From: Hydrogenophaga sp.
GTDB taxonomy: Bacteria; Pseudomonadota; Gammaproteobacteria; Burkholderiales; Burkholderiaceae_C
Direction: 5' to 3'
Length of the DNA: 64,000 bases
NCBI RefSeq assembly: GCF_030651625.1
Contig: NZ_JAUSCF010000030.1
Span: 124,001-188,000 of the forward strand
Shown here one piece after another: positions 17,058 through 24,574 of the stretch. The translations under genes were made by a program, and so were the position numbers. Every line of letters starts with the position of its first letter. The first letter of the stretch is position 1. The notes under the pieces were generated by a model, which had not been told where the DNA came from, did no database searches, and saw nothing but the letters and a program-made list of their open reading frames with translations.

Positions 17058-17983
17058 TGTCTGCCAGCTCCCCATCCCTGTTGCTCGCCGCGCGCGACGC
17101 CGCAGCCCACCAGCATTATCCGCAGGGCGCGCTCTACATGGTGGCCACACCCATCGGCAACATGGCGGACATCAGCCTGCGGGCGCTGCATGTGCTCTCT
17201 CTGGCGGATACCGTCGCTTGCGAAGACACCCGCCACACCGCCTCCCTGCTGCAGACATACGGCCTGCACAAACCGCTGCTGGCCTTGCACGAACACAACG
17301 AAGCCGAGGCGGCCCAAACCGTGGTGACCCGGCTGCGGGAAGGTCAGCGCGTGGCCTATGTGAGCGACGCGGGCACACCCGGCGTGAGCGATCCTGGCGC
17401 CCGCCTGGCGGCGGTGGTCACTGCCGCTGCGTTGCGTTGTGTGCCTGTTCCCGGTGCCAGCAGCATCACCGCCCTGCTCAGCGTGGCGGGCGAGGCGGGC
17501 TGGGACGGGATTTTTGTGTTTGCGGGTTTTCTGTCGCCCAAGGCTGCTGAGCGACAGCGGCAAGTGCTGCAGATCGGCACGGAAGCCAAGGGATGTGTGC
17601 TGCTTGAAGCACCGCACCGGATTGAGGCACTGGCCCGCGATCTGGCCGTGCTCGGTGCGCGCCGCCTCACCATTGGACGCGAACTGACCAAGCAGTTCGA
17701 GGAAGTGGCCCAGATCGAGGCTTCCTCATTTCCCGCGTGGCTGGCGGGCGAAAGCCACCGCACCCGTGGCGAATTCGTGCTGCTGGTACACCCGAAGGTC
17801 GCCGAAACAGTGAAAGAAGGCGACATCAATGCGTCTGCTCTGCGGACGCTGGCCCTCTTGCTGGACGAGTTGCCGCTCAAAACGGCTGTTCGCGTATGCG
17901 CAGAGATCACCGGCGAGCCCCGCAACGCCTTGTACGAAGCTGCACTGGCGCTTCGAAAACAAGGTGACCCGGACAAAGCCTGA
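17057..17983 (+). CDS. rsmI: 16S rRNA (cytidine-1402-2'-O)-methyltransferase
   Basis: Methylates the ribose of C1402 in the decoding centre using S-adenosylmethionine. The family blocks LYMVATPIGNMADISLRAL, EDTRHTASLLQ, YVSDAGTPGVSDPGARL, PGASSITALLSVAG, FLSPKAAERQ, EAPHRIEAL and GRELTKQFEE are all present. Starting at TTG 17057 (MSASSPSLLL) gives 308 residues and a leader of normal length; no ATG lies at a suitable place before the PIGN motif except the one inside it. The adjacent divergent yraN is the usual neighbour. The short divergent overlap means each promoter must lie inside the other gene. Confidence 0.9.
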   Translation: MSASSPSLLLAARDAAAHQHYPQGALYMVATPIGNMADISLRALHVLSLADTVACEDTRHTASLLQTYGLHKPLLALHEHNEAEAAQTVVTRLREGQRVAYVSDAGTPGVSDPGARLAAVVTAAALRCVPVPGASSITALLSVAGEAGWDGIFVFAGFLSPKAAERQRQVLQIGTEAKGCVLLEAPHRIEALARDLAVLGARRLTIGRELTKQFEEVAQIEASSFPAWLAGESHRTRGEFVLLVHPKVAETVKEGDINASALRTLALLLDELPLKTAVRVCAEITGEPRNALYEAALALRKQGDPDKA

Positions 17984-18013
17984 ACTCGCCCGGGAATACC
18001 GGTGGCGGCAAGC

Positions 18014-18382
18014 TCAGTACTGCATGCGCGCCATCGGATCGCCACCGGAGCGTGGGCCGGGTTTCAGAGGATCGTGACGCCGATCAGGCGCATCGGGCAC
18101 CTCGTGCGCCTGCACATCGACCACATCACCGGGGGCTGCGCCTGTCGCCCCTGAACCTGGGCGCCGGACCCAGGCACCCTGGGCATAGCGTTGCGAAGTC
18201 TGGCGAAACCGCTCGAACACCATCACAGGGGCCGGTTTGCGGCCAGTCAACAGAGCCCAGAGCGACAGCCCCAGCACCACCACCAGGCTGGCCAGGAGAA
18301 GGCTGAGCAGAAACACCAAGCCCGCCACACCCAGCGCCAGCTTGAGCACCGCGCTGAGCACGCGACCCAGAAAATCAGTCAT
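18014..18382 (-). CDS. Small hypothetical membrane protein
   Basis: About 122 residues from ATG 18382 (MTDFLGRVLSAVLK); ATG 18391 is an alternative. A long hydrophobic region (about 8-48, LALGVAGLVFLLSLLLASLVVVLGLSLWALL) can form one or two membrane spans. A polar, Pro/Gly/Asp-rich tail with DVVDVQAHEVPD and DPMARMQY follows. I do not recognise the family. It converges with rsmI. Confidence 0.6.
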   Translation of the reverse strand: MTDFLGRVLSAVLKLALGVAGLVFLLSLLLASLVVVLGLSLWALLTGRKPAPVMVFERFRQTSQRYAQGAWVRRPGSGATGAAPGDVVDVQAHEVPDAPDRRHDPLKPGPRSGGDPMARMQY

Positions 18383-18641
18383 TGAATTCATTCCATCAAG
18401 AGCCCAGCGGGCCAGGGGGCGTTCCTGAAACAGCACGAAGGAACGGACGTGAGCTCAACAGCTGGGGTCATTTTCCCTGGATGCAAGCGGTTTGGCCACA
18501 CGCACACCACGGCAACAGAGCGTGATTCTCGAAAAAATTCGGACTGCCGGCCTGCAACTGGCGCGATCCATGCATAGCTGACGCCGGCGGCTGCTATGCT
18601 GCCCGGTGCCGGCGCCGGTGTGCGCCCATGAAATGCTTCCC

Positions 18642-19361
18642 ATGCCGACGAAACGCCTTTACCAGTATTTTTTTCGCGGACTGCTCACCGTGCTGCCACT
18701 GGGCCTCACGGTGTACCTGCTTTTCCTGTTTGTGAGCTTTCTGGAATCGATGGCCATGTTCGTGATCCGGCCCATCGTCGGTGACTTTTACCTGCCGGGT
18801 CTGGGCATCGCCTTGGCGGTGCTGGCCATTCTGGCGCTGGGCTATCTGGTCTCACAGAGCTACACCACCCGTTTCGTGTCGTTGGTGGAGCTGCCTTTCA
18901 CCAACCTGCCGGTGATCAAGAGCATTTATTCGTCCCTGAAGAACTTTGCCGACTACTTCGCCCCGCACGAGAAAGACACCCAGCAGGTGGTGCGGCTGTG
19001 CGCTCCGGACAGCGAAATCTCTATCGTGGGCCTGGTCACCCGGCAGAACATGAGCGATCTGCCGTCGGGTCTGGCCAGCAACGAGAACATTGCAGTCTAC
19101 CTGCCCATGGGGTACATGATCGGCGGCTACACGGTGTTCGTCCCACGCACCTGGGTGCATCCGATCGAGATGTCGGTGGAGGAAGCCATGCGCTCTTCGC
19201 TGATTGCATGGATGTCGGCGAACCGCAACAACCCGGCCCCCAGCTACTTCGAGGTCGATCAGGCCGCCCGGGCGCTCGCGCCGCAGCGTCCTGCACCTGA
19301 GCCACCTTTGGCGCAGCCGCCTGCCCCACAACCGCCACCCCCGCCGCACCGCCCGTTCTGA
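18642..19361 (+). CDS. DUF502 inner-membrane protein
   Basis: A 239-residue protein of the DUF502 family with two transmembrane helices near the N-terminus (about 8-32 and 50-75; FFRGLLTVLPLGLTVYLLFLF and GIALAVLAILALGYLV). The family-typical LPVIKSIYSSLKNFADYF and VAVYLP-like block AVYLPMGYMIGGYTVFVPRTW follow. The last 40 residues are proline-rich (PPLAQPPAPQPPPPP), probably disordered. ATG 18642 is chosen because the residues just before the first helix match the family. The biochemical role is unknown. Confidence 0.85.
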   Translation: MPTKRLYQYFFRGLLTVLPLGLTVYLLFLFVSFLESMAMFVIRPIVGDFYLPGLGIALAVLAILALGYLVSQSYTTRFVSLVELPFTNLPVIKSIYSSLKNFADYFAPHEKDTQQVVRLCAPDSEISIVGLVTRQNMSDLPSGLASNENIAVYLPMGYMIGGYTVFVPRTWVHPIEMSVEEAMRSSLIAWMSANRNNPAPSYFEVDQAARALAPQRPAPEPPLAQPPAPQPPPPPHRPF

Positions 19362-19383
19362 GGAACGACACCAACGCCCATCC

Positions 19384-22077
19384 ATGAGCATCCGCCACCT
19401 CGACGCCCTTTTCAACCCGGCCTCGGTGGCTGTCTTCGGTGCATCCCAGCGACCGGGCAGCGTGGGCTCCACCGTGTGGCGCAACATGCGCGATGGCGGT
19501 TTTGCAGGCGCCCTCTACCCCGTCAACCCCAAGCACGCTTCGCTCGAAGGCGTCAAAGCCTATCGGAACGTCGCTGCACTGCCCGAGACGCCTGACCTGG
19601 CGGTGATCTGCACCCCTGCCGACACCGTGGTCCCGTTGATTGAGGCGCTGGGCGCGCGCGGCACGCGGGCGGCCATTGTCGTCACCGCCGGCCTGGACGC
19701 GCAGCAGAAACGGGCCATGCTGGACGCCGCCCGTGTGCACACGCTGCGCATTCTCGGACCCAACTGCATCGGCATGCTGGTGCCGCACCTGGGGCTCAAC
19801 GCCAGCTTCGCGCACATCGGCGCCCAACCGGGTGAACTCGCGTTCGTGTCGCAATCGGGTGCGCTGGTGACCGCGATGCTGGACTGGGCGGGCTCGCGCG
19901 GCATCGGCTTTTCACACTTCGTCTCGCTCGGCGAGCGGGCCGACGTGGACTTCGGCGACATGCTCGACTTCCTGGGCAGCGACCCGAAGACGCGTTCCAT
20001 CCTGCTCTACATCGAAAGCATCGAGGAGCCGCGCAAGTTCATGTCTGCGGCCCGCGCAGCGGCGCGCAACAAGCCGGTGATTGTGGTGAAAGCCGGGCGG
20101 TCGACCGCCGGTCAGGCCGCCGCCGCTTCCCACACCGGGGCGCTGGCGGGTTCCGACGCGGTGTTCGACGCGGCCATCGCACGGGCCGGCATGCTGCGCG
20201 TGGAGAGCTTGCAAGACCTCTTCCTGGCGGCAGAAACGCTTTCCCGGTTTCGGGATGGACCGACCGAACGGCTCATTGTGCTCACCAACGGCGGCGGCGC
20301 CGGCGTGATGGCTGCGGACGCGGCCGCGGCCGCCAACGTGCCGCTGGCCGAGCTGGACGATGCGATCAAGGCCAGGCTGGATGCCGTGCTGCCGGCCAAC
20401 TGGTCGCACGCCAACCCGGTCGACATCATCGGCGATGCGCCCTGTGAGCGCTATGTGGCGGCGCTGGAGGCGCTGGCGAGCGATCCGCAAAGTGCGGTGC
20501 TGTTCATTCATGCGCCCACAGCCATCGTGCCCAGCGCGGACATTGCACAGGCGCTGCTGCCGGCCATCAAGGCGCTCCCTCAGCGGGTGCTGGGCTGCTG
20601 GCTGGGTGACCGGGCGGTGGCCCAGGCACGCCAGACTTTCCGGGATGCGGGGGTGCCCGACTACAACACGCCCGAAGAAGCGATCCGGGCGTTTTCGTTC
20701 CTGCGCGCCTACCGACAGCACCAGGCGGAATTGCTTCAGACGCCACCCGCGCACAGTGCCACTCAGGCGGTGGACCTGTCACGCCTGCGCGACATCGTGG
20801 AGACGGTGCTCACCAGCGGGCGCGAACTGCTGACCGAACCCGAAGCCAAGGACTTTCTGGCCGCCGCCGGGCTGCCTGTGGTGCCCACCCGGATCGTCCA
20901 GGCCGATACCAGCGCTGCCTGCGCTGCCGCCGATGCCATGGGCTATCCGGTGGCGCTGAAAATCCTCTCGCATGACATCACGCACAAATCGGACGTGGGC
21001 GGGGTGCGCCTGAACATCGGCAACGCCGCCGAACTGGCCGAGGCCTGCACCGCCATGCTGGCGCGCGTGCGCGCGGCCCGGCCCGACGCAGCGGTGCTGG
21101 GCTTCACCGTGCAACCCATGGTGCGAAAGAAGCATGCCCATGAACTGATCGTCGGGGTCAGTGTGGACCCGATGTTCGGACCGGTGGTGCTGTTCGGCGA
21201 TGGCGGCACTGCTGTGGAGGTGCTGGCAGACCGCGCGCTGGCGCTACCGCCGCTGAACACACCACTGGCACTGGCCCAGATTGCACGCACCCGGGTCGCG
21301 CGCCTGCTGCAGGGCTACCGCTACGAGCCCGCCGCCGACCTGGATGCGGTTGCCGAGGTGCTGGTGTCGGTGTCCCAGCTGCTGGTGGACGTGCCCGAGC
21401 TGGCCGAACTCGACATCAACCCGCTGCTGGTCAACCACGAAGGTGCCATCGCGCTGGACGCCCGGGTGCGGGTGTCGGCGCAGTGCCCTGCCGGGGCACA
21501 CCATTTCGCGATCCAGCCCTACCCCACCGAACTCATCGAAGACTGGACCTGGCAGGACCAGATCGTGGTGCTGCGCCCGATCCGCCCGGAAGACGAAGCC
21601 CAGCACCGCACTTTTCTGGAAAAGCTGGACCCGGAAGACATCCGGCTGCGCGTGTTCTACAGCCGGCGCAGCATCGAGCACAGCGAGCTCGCCCGCCTGA
21701 CGCAGATCGACTACGCCCGCGAGATGGCCTTCATTGCCACGCGCGCCTTGCCCGAGGGTGGCGAAGAGACCCTGGGCACCGTGCGCGCCACGGTGGACCC
21801 GGACAACCACACCGCCGAGTTCGGCGTCATCGTGCGCTCGGACCTCAAGGGGAGCGGGCTGGGTCACCGGCTGATGAGCAAGATGATTGGTCACCTGCGC
21901 GCACGCGGCACCCATCAGTTGGTGGGCACCGTGCTGAGCATCAACCGCGGGATGCTGGAACTTGCCCGCTCGCTGGGCTTCCAAGAGACGGACATGCCCG
22001 GCGATCCGGACGACCACGACATGCGGTTCGTCTCGCTGGACCTGCAAACACCGCCGCGCCCGCGACCCGAGCCCTGA
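19384..22077 (+). CDS. ADP-forming acyl-CoA synthetase / GNAT acetyltransferase fusion
   Basis: An 897-residue fusion. The order is a CoA-binding Rossmann domain (about 8-130, ASVAVFGASQRPGSVG), a succinyl-CoA-ligase-like domain (about 150-460), an ATP-grasp domain (about 482-710, PVALKILSHDITHKSDVGGV) and a C-terminal GNAT domain (about 726-890, with RSDLKGSGLGHRLMSKMIGH as the acetyl-CoA loop). This is the layout of protein lysine acetyltransferases of the Pat/Pka group, which inactivate acetyl-CoA synthetase by acetylation. His250 in ASHTGALAG, the phospho-carrier His of active synthetases, is kept, so CoA-ligase activity is not excluded. Start ATG 19384 follows DUF502 by 22 bp, so cotranscription is likely. 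Confidence 0.9.
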   Translation: MSIRHLDALFNPASVAVFGASQRPGSVGSTVWRNMRDGGFAGALYPVNPKHASLEGVKAYRNVAALPETPDLAVICTPADTVVPLIEALGARGTRAAIVVTAGLDAQQKRAMLDAARVHTLRILGPNCIGMLVPHLGLNASFAHIGAQPGELAFVSQSGALVTAMLDWAGSRGIGFSHFVSLGERADVDFGDMLDFLGSDPKTRSILLYIESIEEPRKFMSAARAAARNKPVIVVKAGRSTAGQAAAASHTGALAGSDAVFDAAIARAGMLRVESLQDLFLAAETLSRFRDGPTERLIVLTNGGGAGVMAADAAAAANVPLAELDDAIKARLDAVLPANWSHANPVDIIGDAPCERYVAALEALASDPQSAVLFIHAPTAIVPSADIAQALLPAIKALPQRVLGCWLGDRAVAQARQTFRDAGVPDYNTPEEAIRAFSFLRAYRQHQAELLQTPPAHSATQAVDLSRLRDIVETVLTSGRELLTEPEAKDFLAAAGLPVVPTRIVQADTSAACAAADAMGYPVALKILSHDITHKSDVGGVRLNIGNAAELAEACTAMLARVRAARPDAAVLGFTVQPMVRKKHAHELIVGVSVDPMFGPVVLFGDGGTAVEVLADRALALPPLNTPLALAQIARTRVARLLQGYRYEPAADLDAVAEVLVSVSQLLVDVPELAELDINPLLVNHEGAIALDARVRVSAQCPAGAHHFAIQPYPTELIEDWTWQDQIVVLRPIRPEDEAQHRTFLEKLDPEDIRLRVFYSRRSIEHSELARLTQIDYAREMAFIATRALPEGGEETLGTVRATVDPDNHTAEFGVIVRSDLKGSGLGHRLMSKMIGHLRARGTHQLVGTVLSINRGMLELARSLGFQETDMPGDPDDHDMRFVSLDLQTPPRPRPEP

Positions 22078-22117
22078 GGCGATCCGGGGCGGGTTTTGTG
22101 GTCACCCTGGAGCCCCC

Positions 22118-22747
22118 ATGAACACACTGCCCTCCCCCGTTCGCCGCCGGCTGATGCTGGCCACCGCCGCCACGCTGGCCGCACCGGCCTGGATTACCCC
22201 CGCACGCGCCCAGACAACCCTGCGCCCCACGCCCAGCCAGACGGAAGGCCCGTTCTACCCGGTGGCGCTGCCCGCCGACAGCGATTTCGACCTGCTGCGC
22301 AACGGGCAGGTGGACTACCGCCAAGGGGAACCCGCCTGGGTGGAGGGCGTGGTGACCGATACCAGGGGCACCCCTGTGTCAGGCGCCTCGGTCGAGATCT
22401 GGCAGTGCGACCACGCAGGGCGCTACCACCACCCGGGCGACGGCAACCGGGCCGACCCGGCGTTCCAGGGCTTTGGCCAGGTCAGCGTGGGGCGCGACGG
22501 CCGCTACCGCTTTCGCACCCTCAAGCCGGTGCCATATTCGAGCCGCACACCGCACATCCATGTGAAGGTCAAGCTCGACCGGCAGACCCTGCTCACCACC
22601 CAGATGTATGTGGCAGGCGACCCGGGCAACGAGCGCGACTTCCTGTGGCGACGGCTGGACGAAAGGGGGCGGGCCGCGCTCACGGTGCCGTTCACCCCGG
22701 GAAGCGATGGACTCAAGGCGGATTTTCCTATCGTGGTGGCGGCTTGA
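22118..22747 (+). CDS. Exported intradiol ring-cleavage dioxygenase-like protein
   Basis: A 209-residue protein from ATG 22118 with a twin-arginine-like signal (VRRRLMLATAATLAAPAW, cleavage near ARA-Q). The mature part is a protocatechuate 3,4-dioxygenase beta-type fold: TEGPFYP, VVTDTRGTPVSGASVEIWQCD, GRYHHPGD, then PVPYSSRTPHIHVKV, which supplies the second tyrosine, the arginine and both histidines of the Fe(III) site. The tyrosine of GRYHH is the other candidate ligand. Cleavage of an aromatic diol outside the cytoplasm would be unusual, so the true substrate is open. It follows the acyl-CoA synthetase gene by 40 bp. Confidence 0.85.
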   Translation: MNTLPSPVRRRLMLATAATLAAPAWITPARAQTTLRPTPSQTEGPFYPVALPADSDFDLLRNGQVDYRQGEPAWVEGVVTDTRGTPVSGASVEIWQCDHAGRYHHPGDGNRADPAFQGFGQVSVGRDGRYRFRTLKPVPYSSRTPHIHVKVKLDRQTLLTTQMYVAGDPGNERDFLWRRLDERGRAALTVPFTPGSDGLKADFPIVVAA

Positions 22748-22847
22748 CCCCCCCGCGCCGTTGCGCGTCACCCCCCGAGGAGGGCGATGCGAGTGGCCCG
22801 GTAAAGCCGGTTCCACCGCATCTCTGGAATGAGGCACTTCGCACCGT
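22748..22847 (-). repeat. GC-rich palindromic repeat, inverse orientation
   Basis: Read on the minus strand it gives the same blocks as 433-526: gcgaagtgcctc, ccagagatgc, ggaaccggctttaccgggcc, then tcgccctcctcgggggg and gcgcgggggg. It starts right after the dioxygenase stop codon. Confidence 0.75.
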
Positions 22848-22932
22848 TGAGGTGGCGAAAACAGCTGCATCTGGATGCTGCGAAATGTCCCCTTGATGCT
22901 CAGCTTCTCTGGTCTGCAATTAAGCTCCGCGC

Positions 22933-23961
22933 ATGGATTCATTGACACAGATTGCCCTGGGCTCGGCCGTGACCGTGGCCGTGATGGGCCGGCGCACCGC
23001 CGTGTGGAAGGCGGCGGCCTGGGGTGCGGTGGCCGGGACCTTGCCCGACCTGGACGCCTTCATCGACCACGGCGACGCCATTCTGAACATGGTGCTGCAC
23101 CGGGCCGAGACCCATTCGCTGTTCTTCACCACGCTGTTCGCACCGCTGATGGCGTGGGGGGTGTCGCGCATCCATGGCGAAACCGCGCTGTTCAGGCGCT
23201 GGTGGCTGGCGCTGTGGCTGGCCCTGTTCACCCACCCGTTGCTCGACGCCATGACGGTCTACGGCACCCAGTTGCTGCAGCCGTTCACCGACCGGCCCTT
23301 TGGCGTGGACAGCATGTTCATTATCGACCCTGCCTACACCTTGCCGCTGCTGGCGGGCGTGGTGGCTGCGCTCGCGTTGAGCCGGGTGGAACGTGGCCTG
23401 CGCTGGAACCTGGTGGGGCTGATGGTGAGCACCGCCTACCTCGGCTGGAGCGTGGTGGCGCAGCAGGTGGCCACCGGCGTGGCACGCGCCTCTCTGCAGG
23501 AGCAAGGCGTCAACGCCGAGCGGCTGCTGGTGACACCAGCCCCCTTCAACACGGTGCTGTGGCGACTGGTGGCCGTGACCCCCACGCACTACCACGAGGG
23601 CTATTACTCGCTGCTGGACCGAAAACCCATGGTGCGCTGGACCTCGCACGACCGGGGCGCTGCCCTGATCGAACAGCACGGCGAGGCCGAGCCGGTGGCC
23701 CGCATGGCCGCATTCACCCATGGCTTCTACCGCCTGCGCACCACCCCCGAAGGGCGCCTGATGGTGACCGATCTGCGCATGGGGCAGGAGCCTGCGTACG
23801 TGTTCGACTTCGACGTCGGCACCCCTGAGACCGTCGGTCAGGCAACCGCCACCCAGGTCGTGGCACGAGCCGACATCGGACAGGCGCTACCTTGGCTGTG
23901 GCGTCGCGTGCGCGGCGAGGACCTGCTGCCCATGGGCGCTGCCATCGCTGCACCGCGCTGA
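22933..23961 (+). CDS. Membrane-bound metal-dependent hydrolase (YdjM/DUF457 family)
   Basis: A 342-residue protein. The N-terminal half carries the family pattern MDSLTQIALGSAV, GTLPDLDAFID, LHRAETHSLFF and LFTHPLLDAMTVYGTQLLQPF, whose Asp and His residues make a likely metal site between membrane helices (about 10-30, 60-75, 90-110, 135-155). The second half is soluble (about 190-340) and contains YYSLLDRKPMVRW. The family is linked to phospholipid or lipid metabolism, but the reaction is not established. Confidence 0.82.
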   Translation: MDSLTQIALGSAVTVAVMGRRTAVWKAAAWGAVAGTLPDLDAFIDHGDAILNMVLHRAETHSLFFTTLFAPLMAWGVSRIHGETALFRRWWLALWLALFTHPLLDAMTVYGTQLLQPFTDRPFGVDSMFIIDPAYTLPLLAGVVAALALSRVERGLRWNLVGLMVSTAYLGWSVVAQQVATGVARASLQEQGVNAERLLVTPAPFNTVLWRLVAVTPTHYHEGYYSLLDRKPMVRWTSHDRGAALIEQHGEAEPVARMAAFTHGFYRLRTTPEGRLMVTDLRMGQEPAYVFDFDVGTPETVGQATATQVVARADIGQALPWLWRRVRGEDLLPMGAAIAAPR

Positions 23962-24028
23962 TTCAGCAGCGAGTATCGCCCGAAGCCACGGCTTGCACAG
24001 GCGGAACGTTGCGGGGGTGTTCCGGTCC

Positions 24029-24499
24029 TCAGGCCATCGTCACGGCGATCCCGATGACGGCGACGCCGATGGTCAGGTTGATCGCGACCCAGGTCCGGAT
24101 CGATGCCAGGGCGACGCCACCGGCGGACCAGTCGCTGGCCTCCAAGGCCTTGTTCAGGCGCTTGAAGAGGGCGAAGCGGAGGTGACCGAAGATGGCCATC
24201 ATCACGAGACCGAGCACGGTCATGAGCGTCCAGTTCAGCGGCATGTTGAAGCTGAGCCCGGCCTGCACGGTTTCCTTGGCCACGCGGCCCATCATCCACA
24301 CCCCTGAAACCAGCACCAGCACCACCGCCACCAGCACGGCAGAGAAGAAACGTTGCAAGGCCGCGTGCATGAGGCGAACACGCTGTGGTGGCTCCAGCAT
24401 CAGCGCGGCCGGACGCAGGAAGAACAGGGCAAACACCATGCCGCCGACCCACACGACGATGGACAGGATGTGCAGCAGTTTGAGGGTGGCGTAGATCAT
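24029..24499 (-). CDS. CopD-domain integral membrane protein
   Basis: A 156-residue protein with four hydrophobic helices (about 5-25, 50-72, 88-108, 130-152). The opening LLHILSIVVWVGGMVFALFFLRPAAL is typical of CopD-like proteins, whose conserved His and Trp have been linked to copper or haem handling. There is no copC beside it. The gene converges with the metal-dependent hydrolase gene. Confidence 0.8.
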   Translation of the reverse strand: MIYATLKLLHILSIVVWVGGMVFALFFLRPAALMLEPPQRVRLMHAALQRFFSAVLVAVVLVLVSGVWMMGRVAKETVQAGLSFNMPLNWTLMTVLGLVMMAIFGHLRFALFKRLNKALEASDWSAGGVALASIRTWVAINLTIGVAVIGIAVTMA

Positions 24500-24532
24500 G
24501 GGCGGGCGGTCTCGTGAAAAAGAGGGGGCATA

Positions 24533-24559
24533 GGCTTCGACAAGCTCGGCCCGAACGGG
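24533..24559 (+). repeat. REP-like element with ttcgacaagctc core
   Basis: Third copy of the short repeat also seen at 4183-4207 and 5864-5892, located between the CopD gene and the helicase gene. Confidence 0.6.
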
Positions 24560-24574
24560 GTTGGAACGGTGAAC

